Origin: Macrosoma leucophasiata
Taxonomy: Eukaryota; Arthropoda; Insecta; Lepidoptera; Hedylidae
DNA: 64,000 bases
Assembly (NCBI GenBank): GCA_036365455.1
Contig: JAWQUS010000030.1
Coordinates: 14,900,001 to 14,964,000, forward strand
Reading direction: 5' to 3'
The notes under the pieces were generated by a model. That model was not told the DNA's origin. It searched no databases and was given only the letters and a program-made list of their open reading frames with translations. The translations under genes and the position numbers were made by a program. This document shows, piece by piece, positions 11,542 to 24,069 of the stretch (positions within the stretch are counted from its first letter, which is position 1; every line of letters begins with the position of its first letter).

Positions 11542-12467
11542 CAGGGTTTCCCAACCTTTATTTTGCCGAGCCTCCCCGAGACAAAAATAATGTTTTCAGG
11601 GGGGGGCCCCTTACGTAAGTTTCAACAAAATTTTTTTCATTAATTAAATTATTTAATTTTGAGTATTTCAAATAGGTTGAATACAGATACAATATATTAA
11701 ATAAGGATAATGAACGAAAGAAGACGTTTGAAAATCATTAAGTACTTTCACATTTACATTTTTTATCAGTCAATCAATCAACAAGCTATTAACGTTTACA
11801 GATGGAGGCCTCTTTCAGGTCGCGCCACAAGGCAGAAGAACGGTTATTTGGCTTTTACGCAATTATTCTTAAGTAATTATTTTGAGGTTATGTGAAAGTG
11901 TGTGAAGATAAAAGTTGTAGTCCTTTTTATGGCCTACAACTTTGCCATTCAAGGTTTTATAGTAGGACTTGTAGTTTTTCCTGAAATCGTTTAAAACCTA
12001 AAAAGCCCACATGCTCCTGCTTCCCGACCTCAAATCACCCGTAATTTATTTTTCCTGTTATTTTTATTTTATGTTCGTCTTTTTTAGATGGAATTTAATC
12101 CTGTAACTATTATTCTAAAAAATATCTGTACCTACTGGCCAACCATACATTATTACTTGCTAGAATTGAAGGAATTTGGATTTTTATGCGAACGAACTAT
12201 TAACAGAACTGAGTTGAGTACCTACTAATACCTACCTAGGTACGGCAAGCGGGAAGGTAGGGCGGAGAGCTTGTCACACGTCGTGTTGTGATTTATAGAA
12301 ACTTGTAGAGCAGCGATTGAATGGCAATTAGGAGCAGTTAAATTTACCTACTACTTAATTTAATTTTTTGGGAAATGTATTTTTTGTACATATCACGTAC
12401 GCCGCGCCCCCCTGACATGTCTCTACGCCTCCCCAGGGGGGCGTGCCCCCTAGGTTGGGAAGTCCTG
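11542..12467. mobile_element. Non-autonomous hAT element, 926 bp
   Basis: The ends are CAGGGTTTCCCAACC and GGTTGGGAAGTCCTG. Flanking 8-bp repeats are agctagat (11534-11541) and agctagaa (12468-12475), matching at 7 of 8 positions. The interior has no transposase frame. Both ends carry GC-rich 'ggggggcccc' and 'gggggcgtgccccc' tracts. Confidence 0.85.
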
Positions 12468-15400
12468 AGCTAGAAAATTTTCTTTTGTCACCAACCAGAC
12501 TTATCGCTATAAAAAGGTAAAACCGTTAACACGTCGCCGTTATTTTTTCTGATGCAATGTGTTGTAACTTTAAACGTTTGTCTAAGTACAAATTATTGTT
12601 ATGCGCGTACGTTTAAATTAATGGTGAGTACACAACTAATTTTTTTAATTGCATTTTTTCAAAGCGTTACTTTGTAACTTAATCTATTGTAATTACATAT
12701 ATATAACATCGGTAACAACTTGATCGGTAAATGATATTGCACCATAATTTCATGGTGACCCTAAAGAGCAATGTATAGTTTGAACTAATTTTGTATCGTT
12801 GGCACACATATAATAGTAACACATCTATTGTAGTAGAAATGTCTTGAGGTTATTATCTTGATTGCATCTACAAACAGTAGACGCCATCAATCACAGCAAT
12901 GGAAAGCTACGAAAACCCGACAAGAAGCCAATCAATTAACTTTTCTGGTGAGTCAGTGATAACGTATTCACATCAACACAATTAGAATGCAATGAACTAG
13001 TAAGTCATACGTCAGATTTAGTCACTGGCGCCTGAACGTATAAAGATAGATATTATTCCGTATATGTCTACCTAGAGCATATATTTGTAGATTGTACGGC
13101 CTCACAGAGGTATTCTAGCTGAGACAGAGAATATGTAATACAACTACGTATAGAATGGACACTTCGACGTCCCGGCCGATTTCCCGCCTCACCCAACCTC
13201 CTCCCCTGTTATGGGCGACGGTTGGTATTCCACAGCGAGGTTGCGATCGGAGTGTCCGCGGTATGGCTTAGATCCCAGGAAATTTCAATCTTGGCAACGC
13301 GTCTATATTGAAATCTTTTGTTACATCATTCAACGTCAACTGAATGGTTTCTTGCAACTTCTTAATATTAAAAAAGCCTTAAAGCATTAACTAGGTTTAG
13401 GGCTTGTACACAAAACTGCGATTCGGCGCGATGCGAATTCGCAACGCAGAATACTGCGAAATTAATGATTAATAATTTTCTAATCTCTTCAAAGGTCTGA
13501 AATGTTACGAGCTAATTAGGTACGGAACCAAAGTGACATACAGTATGTACCATAAAATGTATATTGCAAAGTATGCTATGTCTAAACAAGCTATCTTCGA
13601 AAAATCGCCTAATAGACGCAAATAATCCCACCTCATCCGCCGTTTTTTTCGGGGAAGCCAGTCATATTTTTATGCGTCTTCCATGGTCATTGAAACTATT
13701 GAAAGTTAACATAATTCTCTGTGTTATACCTACTAGCAATCTTTAAAGAGCTGATTCATATTTGTCGAGAAGGCAGATCGGAATATATTAATCTATGGGT
13801 CTGTAAAGGGAAGGAAAGAGAGACGAAGGAACTTGAAAGCGGTCGCAGCTCCTCCGTTCACATAGATAGACAGCTTTAGGAAATTGGAAATATGCCAGTT
13901 TTTTGTGGTAATTAGTGGTGATCTACTATACAAAAAGTAGGTCATAATATTTCGAATATTCTCCATCATAGATCATCAAATACATATAATATGATGAACT
14001 TTTAGATAATATAGGTTACACCCATAGAATTAGCATTACGGTTACACAATATTTACTGGCGAGTATCGTGAATGACATAGTATATTTTATCGGGCAACAA
14101 ATCCTGCCTAACACGTTTAATATAAAAAACTGTAATAATAATACTTGATGATCGTCATACGCATATTATTATAAAAAAATAAAATTTGCGCATTACTTAA
14201 ATGTCATATCCGATATTTCATTACTTATTTCAGTGTCGCGCTTGCTTACCCTGCCAGAATATTTTGTATTTAGCTGCCGTGTGCGAGATTTGTTTTTTAT
14301 TAGCGCAACTTTAAAAGATATCCGTTCCGCTCTTTAGGCGTAGTTACGCTGAATTAGCATTATGCATGATGAAATGAATGCTAATACAGCGGTAGGCACG
14401 CAAAAAGCTATGCGCAGTTGATATCGCCAATCAAACGAAAACATGCTATGGTTGCTATTTATAGGGGGCCTTGAAACTCCGTTAGCTTCATGTCTAATGA
14501 CATTGTACAAGGTCACGTTTATCATGGCACTCACTAGATCTTATGTAATTGTACTTAGACCTAGACTAAATACCTACATCAGGCATGTTACGTTCGTTAC
14601 AAACAACATTGAAATGTCTTTCCCATTTCCTCTGATTGTGCTGACAACAGCATCGGCAATATACTCTCTTACCCTAAATTTTGTCCACTCTAATATTTTT
14701 TTTTCATTATCATCTTAATAATGATGATAAGGTTGGTTTGATCGGTTTACTAATACAGAATTTTGACTGACTGTATTTTTATTTTTTTGAAACCTACGAA
14801 GTAGGTATATAAGCAATACGAGGCCTACTGCAGATGGACACAAGATTTTGCCATTCTATTTTCACCCATTTCTACCCGTAGATGTTAAATATCCTAGCTT
14901 TACATTAATTATGCACAACAGACAATACAGATTCAGAAATTCTGTCTTTGTTTCATGTTGACTTTAGAAAAATATAGGAGAGGCATTATTTATAGTACTA
15001 ACATAATTGTAGTGTAGCGTATGGCAGAGGATATAATACAACAAAATCGCAATTGAAATTATACTCCAAGGTGAGCTTTTGTATTTTGTTTGAATGTAGA
15101 CTTACAGGTCTAACATGTTACAAGCCACAAAAAAGATCGTTCAACGTTGACAAAACAGTTATCCTTGATAAATTCGTAAGATCCAAAGGTAATTATGGGC
15201 CCGCAAAATCGTTAGGGTTAACCATAAGTTAATTTAATGAAGTAAGTATCAAAAAAATGACATGTTTTTTAAAGGTAAAAAAATACACTGTAATTTTAAG
15301 TATACAGAAAGCGAGAAAAGTAATAAAAACAACTTAAACGAGAGAGAATTAACACCTGGGCCCAGAAATGTATGGAATGAAACCATTCTTCTTTGTCTAT

Positions 15401-15643
15401 GATGGAACCGACCTCTAGTAATTTCTTATAAACACACGGGAATCAAGTACATAAATATTTTGCACACAGTTGCGCTGCCCTTATTTATCTAAATCTTAAT
15501 ATCCATAATAGACGTTCAATGTAATACTTTTCTATTTATAAACGGTGTTTAATAATTGATTAATAATTAAATACTGTTTTGTATTATTGTCGAACGATGA
15601 GTAGTACCACAATATATTATTAGATTAGTAGTAGTAGACTTAT

Positions 15644-15778
15644 GGTGAGATTCACAGACCGCACTACGACTTTACTTTGAGCAAAGTATACTTAGAACTG
15701 TCAGTTTAGTATGGGTTTTGACAGTTCAAAGGCGTACTTTGCTCAAAGTAAAGTCGTAGTGCGGTCTGTGAATCACCT
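15644..15778. mobile_element. Palindromic MITE, copy 1
   Basis: Two near-perfect inverted arms of about 50 bases (gattcacagaccgcactacg near the left end, cgtagtgcggtctgtgaatc near the right end) enclose a short spacer containing tgtcag...gggttttgacag. A second copy lies at 56384-56512. It has no coding capacity. Confidence 0.85.
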
Positions 15779-17487
15779 TTAGACTTGGTGGCCACATTGG
15801 TTGCACGATAATATCGATCCACTATTATAGTCCGATGGAGGAGACCTAGCCGGCCAACGTTTCGTATCTAATCTAATCTATTTCCATAAATCATCAATGC
15901 CAAATCAAAATCACATTCAGTGTCGTGTTAAATAATCTGACGTCTTTTGTTTACTTTCTTTTCCGACTTTAAGTATTAACAACCGTTAAAATTTGCTTAT
16001 GCTATGGCTCTATTACCCTATTGACCTATTTAAATCGCGTTAAATAGCTATCTATAATATAAAAATGAATCGCAAAATGTTGGTTATCGCTTAACTCAAC
16101 AACGCCTAAACCAATTTGGCCAATTCTTTTTTTTAAATGTTCGTTGTATTTCAAGAATGGTATTTACGACGAGATAAAATCTAATAATTGCCGGAAACAC
16201 CCTAAAAACAGCCCTTTTCTTTTTCCCATACAAACGTTTTTGTGTTCATATTAAATTACAAGCACTCGCTGTTGTCTAAGCAATATAGGTGTGCTACCTA
16301 ACGTCAGAGAGTCAATTTGCAACTTTGGTAGTGACAATATTTACTATAGTTTCGTCGAAATGAATGCATATAACTGAGCCCCATAGCTCAGTTATATGCA
16401 TTCATTTCTTCATCAAATTTGATTGCGTACAACTTTTTAAAGTGAATGAAGGAGGAATCAAGACTGTGACTCCGTCGACTGATATTGACAATGCCTTTCT
16501 TGTAACAGTAAAGCTGCTGTGCAAAAAATATCACCGACAACAATCGTGCTTTTAGTGAATGTACGTAAGTACTGTAATCTATACGTACTATTACCTTGTC
16601 TTTTATAGGTATATTATGTCTCTTGTTTCTCTGTTTCTTATCATAAGTTGATGTACAATACAGAATATTATTATTACGTACAAGTCGCGATACAATGGAA
16701 CTCGACCTTAACGTTGAGTACACAATTGTTTCAATTATTGTATTTATTGCGTATTTACGTTCAAATAACAGGATGTTTTTATGGCACGCGAATGCTGATT
16801 GGAACGCTTGAGAGTAATTGATTTTCATTAAACAATTAGAGAGATTTTACATGTGCCAACAGGGAAAGCAGAGTACTGCTGTATAAATTCAACTTCTGTC
16901 TAAGGGATAAAGGTCATTGGGCACCTTAATATGAAAACCATACCCATGGCGGACACAAACGAAATATAGCAGAGTGGCTATGATTACAATTTTATTAGTC
17001 ATATTAATGTGTCCATGGAATTATGGCAGTGCCTTAATCTCTTCTGACAAGGACATAAAAATTAACCACCAAGAAAAAGCACTAACACACAGAAGCACAC
17101 ATCAAATAGGTGCATTTTTCTTAAGCCGATTTGAATAAATAAATTTTAACTCTAATCTACATCTATTGCAATATCAACACTTTAACCACACGAAATCTCG
17201 ATTGGATATCATCAAGTATTTATAAATATGAGAAATCTGATAGCTCATGTATCGAACACGAGTTCAACCAAAGAGAGCATAAACATCAATCCTAATGCAA
17301 CATTGGCACAGTTGCTCATGATTTATTTGCTATAGGTATACCTACGCCCAAATTAAGGCCACGCCTGTATTTATAACTAGTGCGTCTGTACGAGTCAATG
17401 ATCTTACAGCAATAATAAGGCTTCGTTCCTATGGTAACAATTAAGAAAAACGTTAGGAGACATAGCCAACTAGAAAGTAAAAAGCTG

Positions 17488-17940
17488 GTGGTAGAGTTCC
17501 AGTGCAGGAAGCTCGATGGCGTAGGCAACACCATATCTGCCGCCAGATGGTAGGGTTCAGCACTATCGTGTTCCGTTTAGATCAGAGGTTCCCAAACTAT
17601 TTTTTCTTGTAGACCCCTTTCAATTTTTTTCTGGTTTCCGTGGACCCCCTCTTTGCCACATTTATATCACATTCCCATATTTCCAAATTTTATTCACGGC
17701 TACGTAGACCCCCACCGAGTCCCATGGACCCCAGGGGGTCTATATGGACCACTTTGGGAATCACTGGTTTAGATGGTAATGTTTGGTCGCGTAATAACTA
17801 TGACAGAGACATAACAACTTAGGTCTCAGGAGGTCGGCAACGCATCTGAATTTTGAAATCTGGTTTTTGTGTATACATACATATATCTATAGGTTGTAGT
17901 CATCACTCAACATCCACGTGAGCTACAAAGCTTGTCATAA
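17488..17940 (-). repeat. Dispersed lepidopteran repeat, split by a hAT MITE
   Basis: This minus-strand copy of the abundant repeat (containing the cagcactatcgtgttcc and ggttgtagtcatcactcaac segments) is interrupted at 17575-17774 by a hAT MITE with its target duplication. Other copies lie near 20636, 32318, 49655, 53815, 54840, 55000, 55260, 57480 and 60355/62956. Confidence 0.7.
17583..17766. mobile_element. hAT-type MITE, 184 bp, perfect 8-bp target duplication
   Basis: It has the same termini as the element at 7781 (CAGAGGTTCCCAAACT...TTTGGGAATCACTG). It is flanked by gtttagat at 17575-17582 and 17767-17774. It is inserted in an older dispersed repeat, which gives the relative age. Confidence 0.9.
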
Positions 17941-18182
17941 AAAAAACTAGAATGTTTTTTTTATCGGCTTAAGAAGTTTGCACATTACTGACACTTGACT
18001 AGGTAAGTTGCTCATACTTATTGTCGCAATCAAACTATTATTGCTCGTTTGTAGGTGCTCTAAAATGGAACAGACCAAGCGATAGCGAAATACCTATTGC
18101 ATCAGTCCTCCTATCAAAGTGACAAACGCTAACGAGTGATTTTTTACCGAGTTCAAAAAACGAGAAGGTTCTCAATTCGGCC

Positions 18183-18183
<1 letters not shown>

Positions 18184-18219
<36 letters not shown>
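18184..18219. repeat. (TA)n microsatellite
   Basis: This is an uninterrupted run of alternating T and A of about 36 bases followed by a T-rich tract. Confidence 0.95.
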
Positions 18220-18220
<1 letters not shown>

Positions 18221-18709
18221 TATGTATGTACGCGAATTTCGCCGAGATTTCTGGACTGATTTACGTATTTCTTTTTTTGTTTGATGCGGAATAGTTTCGA
18301 ATTGGTACCATTAAAATTTGATTCAGATAGGCCCATTAGTTTTTATTTTATGAGCATTTTTTTACTTACTTTCACCTCAGATTAAAGGAATAAGAATAGA
18401 AGGCGAGTTGTCATACAGTGCGTTGAATCCACTGACGTCCTAGGTAGTACTAATGCGCATGACAACAAGATAACAACAAGTGACAATGACACATTTACTC
18501 ATCGACGACACAACACAGCTTATTTACTCCTTCGTGGATAAAAGTTTTTCATTGATTTCGTATAGTCGTGTAATAATTTTGTATCGACACACCTAAACAA
18601 TTTAAATTAGGCATCTAATTGTCACGAAGCTAAAAGAGTCAGATTTTACAAATTTAACAGATGTGAACATTAATCTAATTGACAATGCAGCAATAAACTA
18701 AAAAGTATT

Positions 18710-19196
18710 AAATAAATATAACTACGTTAAGAAAAACCGACTTCAAAAATGAAAAGTAAACAATAATAAAGATTTAATTGTAATAATATACTAGGTACCT
18801 AATATTTATATGTGCTATTTACTAATAGGTTTGAAGTCGTTGCCAAGCCAAAATCACTAAATTAGGCATTTCATTGTATTAAAACGTAACTTCACGCCTG
18901 TAATCCCCGAAGGGGTAGGCAGAGGTAAATGCATGAATTCAAGCATACATGCAAACACCCACGATTCGCCGGTTACGTTTTGTTCAGTGTATTAATTTGC
19001 TCGTATTATAGTGATTTAAGTGATTAAAATATAATTATTTGTTTAAGGCTTGGCACCGACTTCAAACCTATTAGTAAATAGCACATATAAATATTAGGTA
19101 CCTAGTATATTATTACAATTAAATCTTTATTATTGTTTACTTTTCAGTTTTGAAGTCGGTTTTTCTTAACGTAGTTATATTTATTTGAAGTAGTGT
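18710..19196. mobile_element. Foldback MITE with about 142-bp arms, SINE-like insert in the loop
   Basis: The left arm (18710 to about 18851) is almost perfectly inverted at about 19050-19196. Both arms contain the cgttaagaaaaaccgacttc sequence and its complement. The loop carries a copy of the 'cacgcctgtaatccccgaag' repeat at about 18887-18983, a later insertion. Confidence 0.85.
18887..18983 (+). repeat. Dispersed SINE-like repeat (cacgcctgtaatcccc family), partial
   Basis: It shares about 97 bases (cgtaacttcacgcctgtaat to cgattcgccggttacgtttt) with longer copies at about 20841-21115 and 50148-50420. Confidence 0.75.
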
Positions 19197-19297
19197 TTCT
19201 CCAAACATCTTAAGCCTAGGTTAAAGTTATTGTAACATTTCACATCCTTTTCTAACTGAAAGAAGTCTGTTGAGGTTAGAGCAGGATCTAAAATAAA

Positions 19298-20082
19298 CCC
19301 CCCCGAGGGTTTCCGCCTTGTCGTGGCGGGGGGCTCAGTACCCGGTGGTTGCCCTCACACCGGAGAAGCCAAGAGGAACCCAGAGAGGGAGCGGCGTTTG
19401 GCGTGGCTCTGCCCGCCACTCGCTGCTGTGGTGAGGAGACGGCTGGGGAAGAGGTGTACGGGTAGGTCGTTGGCCCTGCATCCTATCCCCAGCTGCCTAG
19501 CGGTTGTCCCGCCGTAAGACGGGGACGTGGTGGGAAGGCGGCTGGGGAAGAGGTGTACGGTTGTGTCGTTGCCGTGCACCCTATCCCCAGCCGCCTAGCG
19601 GTGGTCCCGCCGTCAGATAGGGACGTGGTGGGGCCGTGGGGGGTTGGTGGTTGAAGGTCAGTTCATCTCTGACACTCCCGCTCCCCCGGGGCCGGACTGT
19701 GTGCCCCTGGACTTCTCCACCCGGGCGTCTTGGGACGCCTGGCGTTGTGAGTGGTCGGGGCAGGGACCTTCGGGCGCCGGACTAGGGGATGTCCGTCGCC
19801 CGAATGGAAAGGTCCCGGGCTGGCTGGCGTGCAGGTGTTCCGCACGCCACTAGTGTTGGTTGGAGCCGAAAGGCTCCGAGGAGGGCTCGGTAACGAGCAG
19901 CCGCCGGTGGGGTCGCGCATGTGTGCGATAGCGTTCCCGTGACCCCGCTAGTGATGGCGGACGAGTCGGAACACCCAGGGGTTTTTAGTGGATAGAAGGA
20001 TGCCTTTCCCGGAGTCCCACATAACCCACCCCTCTCCCCAAGGGTGGGTATGCGTAACGCATTTTACGCTGGTAAAAAAAAA
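19298..20082 (+). mobile_element. GC-rich non-autonomous retroposon, 785 bp, 15-bp TSD and poly-A tail
   Basis: The block is strikingly GC-rich against an AT-rich background. It begins with a run of C, ends with about ten A residues, and is flanked by the perfect 15-bp repeat aggatctaaaataaa (19283-19297 and 20083-20097). These are the marks of target-primed reverse transcription. Inside, a unit of about 100 bases beginning gctggggaagaggtgtacgg occurs twice in tandem from about 19440 and 19540. No reverse transcriptase is encoded. It is probably a SINE or an internally deleted LINE that kept both UTRs; I cannot name the parent. Confidence 0.85.
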
Positions 20083-20215
20083 AGGATCTAAAATAAAACA
20101 ATAACTTTAACTTTAACAAAAGTCGTGGTGCAACCCAGGCTTAGTGTTGTTCGTTTTTATACTTTGAGGCATTGACCCAACATAACAATAATAAAACAAT
20201 TTTTCCGACAGTAAA

Positions 20216-20399
20216 TCTTAATATATATAAATCTCGTGTCATAATGTTTGTCCTCAATGGACTCCTAAACCACTTAACCGATTATAATAAAATTCGCACA
20301 CCATGTGCAGTTCGATCCAACTTGAGAGATAGGATAGCTTACATTACGCTATGACTAATAGGAGCAGAGCAGCGCGGGCGAAGCCGGGGCGGGCCGCTA
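20216..20399 (+). mobile_element. Short non-autonomous Helitron-like element
   Basis: It starts TCTTAATATATATAAATCTCG and ends with the GC-rich palindromic tail gggcgaagccggggcgggcc followed by GCTAG, inserted between A and T. A TC start, 3' hairpin and CTAG end are Helitron hallmarks. It has no coding capacity. Related 3' tips occur at 28360-28410, 41740-41776 and 57030-57072. Confidence 0.65.
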
Positions 20400-20635
20400 G
20401 TTGTATTATAATATCTATTATAAATTCGACAGTATCTCTGTCCGTTAACTTGTCACGTTAAAGCTATTAATATTAAGGCGTTTTCAAAAAAAAAAAAGAG
20501 TATAATTTAGACACATACGTTTGATTGATTCTTGGAATTGTGCAAGTTGTAAGTTCTTGTAGTCTACCTACTTTAGGTTCGTAGGCGTAGGTCAATCTAA
20601 TTTTCATTATTAAAACAGAAGTCTTTTTATTTGAT

Positions 20636-20814
20636 GTAGGCGGTAAACAAGCGTGCAGTTAGTAATTACGGGGCTATACGCTATAGGACATTGCCACATT
20701 TACCACCTAACCGGAACACTATAATGCTGCTGAACTACCATTTGCCGGCAGATAGATTAGGTAATGCGGTGGCCCTTGGGTCCCTACACTGGAACTCTAC
20801 CACCAGTATAATTA
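20636..20814 (+). repeat. Dispersed lepidopteran repeat copy
   Basis: It contains the 'ggtaaacaagcgtgcagtta' start and the 'ttaggtaatgcggtggccc' and 'actggaactctaccacc' end modules shared with the other copies in this window. Confidence 0.65.
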
Positions 20815-20840
20815 TGTATTGTACCAGAATAGTAGTAAGT

Positions 20841-21115
20841 AAACGTAACTTCACGCCTGTAATCCCTGAAGGGGTAAGCAGAGGTAAATACATGCATTCG
20901 AGCATACCTACATGCAAACACCCACGATCGCCGGTTACGTTTTGGGCCCATGTAACAGGTGATTAGCCTGTTGACATCATCACATTACCAAACTCCGAGG
21001 TACTGCGAAATTTCCAGAAAATGGAAAAATCCCAACAGAACTAGAGAGTAAGGCTTTTACACCTCTATCTATAATAGCACCCGACCAGGGAATCAAACCC
21101 AGGACCACAGCGTAG
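20841..21115 (+). repeat. SINE-like repeat (cacgcctgtaatcccc family), longer copy
   Basis: It matches 50148-50420 over its full length, including ccagaaaatggaaaaatc and the tRNA-like end gggaatcaaacccaggacc. That end resembles a B-box on the minus strand, so the family may be a minus-oriented tRNA-type SINE. Confidence 0.7.
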
Positions 21116-21605
21116 TAGTAGTGGAAGTAGTAAGTAGAAGAGAAGAAGAAGAAAGGCGTTTATTTGGCGCTTAGCCGAGAAACACACAAAGACAATACAG
21201 GTTGAAAAATACAAACAATTAATTTTAAAACAGAAACACCACAAACAATAATAATAATACACAGGTACACAAAGAAAAAAGGAAAAAAAAACGAGACAGA
21301 AAAAAACAAAGTAATTTCCTTAATAGTAATTATGTGTCGCACGGCTGCGCCAAAATGGTCTCCAATTCAGCATACAAGTCAGGCGTAACGCCTGACGATG
21401 ATTTTCAATTGGAACCAGATGTCCCTCATCTGGTTCCAATTGAAATTCACGGATGTCAAAAAAACTAAAAAATCAAGTAAACCTACAGAAAAATAATATA
21501 GAAGACATAAATATAGGTAGGTAAATAGTAATAACTAATAAATATAAAATAAAGATTTTTCGTACAATATACATATTAATTAAAATACTTAAACATTACA
21601 TTTAT

Positions 21606-21950
21606 AATTAAAATATTAAGTGTTTTATATTATTTCGCATTACCACATGCTTGTGAAATATATTTTATTTAAAGAAAAATGGAAAGAAAAATTTGACTTC
21701 AGGCGAGACTCGAACTCGCGGCCTACTGGGAATCTAGTCCAGCCGCTCTTCCAATTGAGCTACTGAAGTCCTGCCCGATTTGTCAAATCTTTCCTTCACA
21801 TTTATTGCATTGCTTTATGGTAGCAGCAGCGCCATCTATTGCCAACTATGCCGCCGCAGCAGTATATATACAGTAGGCCGCGAGTTCGAGTCTCGCCTGA
21901 AGTCAAATTTTTCTTTCCTTTTTTCTTTAAATTAAAATATTAAGGTTATC
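21606..21950. repeat. Foldback tRNA-headed SINE
   Basis: The minus-strand part at 21694-21769 is a 76-nt tRNA-like sequence. It has a perfect 7-bp acceptor stem (GACTTCA/TGAAGTC), an A-box TAGCTCAATTGG, a T-arm GCGAG-TTCGAGT-CTCGC with B-box, and one mismatch in the anticodon stem. A body with 'aaatttttctttcc' lies on its 3' side. The last part of the head plus the body is present again in inverted orientation at about 21868-21950, making a hairpin-like dimer. I regard it as a SINE and not a functional tRNA gene, because the same unit recurs at 45331, 51750 and 58177. Confidence 0.75.
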
Positions 21951-23799
21951 ACTTAATAATAAGTTCGTGGCTCTGTACCGATGAACTCGTGGCGCGCGCG
22001 TCTCGCGTCACAGATGTGCATTTTCCCCCCCCACGTTAATAATATAGGACATAAGTACCTACGAGAATTGATAATGACGTCGCGACATGTCCTAGACTAG
22101 CTTATCTAACTGTGTTGATGGATGAGATGATTAAACCGAAAAGGAAGTGCGGAGGCCCCGAGAATTTCCGCTTTTGTTGTCGTGTTAATTATAAAACATA
22201 TTTATTATTTTGTATCTTCACACCTATTCAAGGTAGAGATCATGGAGCGGCAAAATAAATACGGCGCAGAGACGCTATGTAAACCCTTAGTGATTTTACC
22301 ATACTAATTCATGATTAGGTATCTAGGTACTCTGGCTTAGTAAGTAGTTACCTACTCTCTGTAAATTGTAAGACTAACCAATATTCATAATTCTTTATTT
22401 ACCTCCATGTACCTACAATTAGTGAAAGGTGTTAGGGTTTACTATATTATATAAATTTAAAAACGAATACCCAATCAAACAAAGATTATAAATGGAAATT
22501 CTTATAAAACAAATGGCGAACCGACGAAAAAGAAAAGAGGATGAGGTTACAAATTCGATGTGTATAATTTTTATTTTATTGAACACGCATATTTTTTAAC
22601 TGCGTAAACCATTTTTTTTTGTTTTTTATCCATAGTCCATAGTGTACCTATACCTTCAAGTTGGTCCAATTTTAAACCGTCAAGACACGAGACCGCCCCG
22701 GCGGCGTTTTAACCATTGAAATCAATTAATTGTCATATTTTTCTCGCGAGCTCGCTTATCATCTCGTTGTGCCAAAGCTTTTAGTTTAGTAACAAAAAGT
22801 TATTTTTATTTCGGTAATTATCGTTCACATGTTTGTGTAAATATGTGAACGATAATTAACAACACATTGTGAACAATTTTCATCTACAATAGACACGAGA
22901 TGCACATAAGTCGAGACCAAAACAACAATATTTGGCTTGCCATGCGACCCGTTAATTGAGAGTATGCCAATAACATGTTAATAACTCATTTTGGTTTTAC
23001 TCGTGCGAATAGGTTTTAGATAGGTTCATGACCCTCACAAAAAGTATAAGTAAATACAAAGAATAAAGCGGCCAAGTGCGAGTCGGACACGCGTGCTCGG
23101 GGTTCCGTTCTATTGAGAGATAATCCTTTATCTTACATACCTACCTACCGAAACTTCTGAGGGAATCTCGATGCGGTTTTCATAGTTATATTGTTAAAGG
23201 TCTTACCTAAAACTTCTTACTAAAAACTGGAATAAGTTTGATCTAAATTCGCCGCACAGAATCTGAGATATAAACTACATTGTACCGGTGCGAAGCCTGT
23301 AGTAGGTACCTATAGAGTTATATTATTCATTCATTATTCATGACGTAACTTATTTAATCAGGTGAATATCATAAGTACCAAAATAATGCATTTAGGTATT
23401 TTATTTATATGGCAAAAAAATATAAACAACATTTATGTGATGCGTAGAAAATTAATAATGCACGACACAAAATCGTGCAAACGAAGACTATTGTTATTTT
23501 AAACATAAGTGGAAATCTAGGACAAGCTAAAATAAACATAGTTCGCATGATGAGGGAAGGAAAATCTTCAAAAGTCGCAAGTAATTTTTGCCAATCAAAA
23601 TTCGATGCCAATTCTATCCTAGAGTATGTATGTAGGTATATAAGCTACAGAAAAAAGAAAATTGTATTAGGTTTTCGCTAGCTTCACTCATTGAAATGAA
23701 ATTTTAAGGGATTCATCTCACATAACCCAGATACATATATTTTCTAAAATCAATGCGACGTTTCGGTCGGTATGGTTTGTCGCTCGCAAACTCATGACA

Positions 23800-24018
23800 T
23801 TTGTCATACAGAAGCAGTTTCAAATTCTCAATCTCAATTTTCATGTCGATTTGAAACTCCTTTAAAGCAGCAGTGATAATCTAATTGTTTTTCTTGCTTT
23901 CGTAGGTGAGAAACAAGCGACAATGGTAGATTATTTCGATTTTTGTTATTTACTTTAAAGTAAAAATCGACATGAAAATTTGTCATACAGAAGAAGTTTC
24001 AAATTCTCAATCTCAAAG
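23800..24018. mobile_element. MITE copy flanked by about 37-bp direct repeats
   Basis: A foldback element (attttcatgtcgatttgaaa ... aaatcgacatgaaaat) spans about 23840-23981. It is bordered on both sides by a direct repeat containing gtcatacagaag and tttcaaattctcaatctcaa. A repeat this long is too long for an ordinary cut-and-paste target duplication, so a local duplication is likely. Confidence 0.7.
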
Positions 24019-24069
24019 GGGTAGGTACTTAATGACATGACTCCCATGACTCTTTATCTTTCCAAGATC

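Noticed and set aside
19323..19942. Several overlapping ORFs on both strands in the GC-rich block
   Set aside because: High GC lowers stop frequency. The block is a retroposon with a target duplication, and the frames show no domain.
21694..21769. A tRNA gene on the minus strand with intact acceptor stem and A/B boxes
   Set aside because: The sequence recurs as the head of a dispersed foldback repeat at several sites, has an anticodon-stem mismatch, and is joined to a SINE body. I call it a SINE head.
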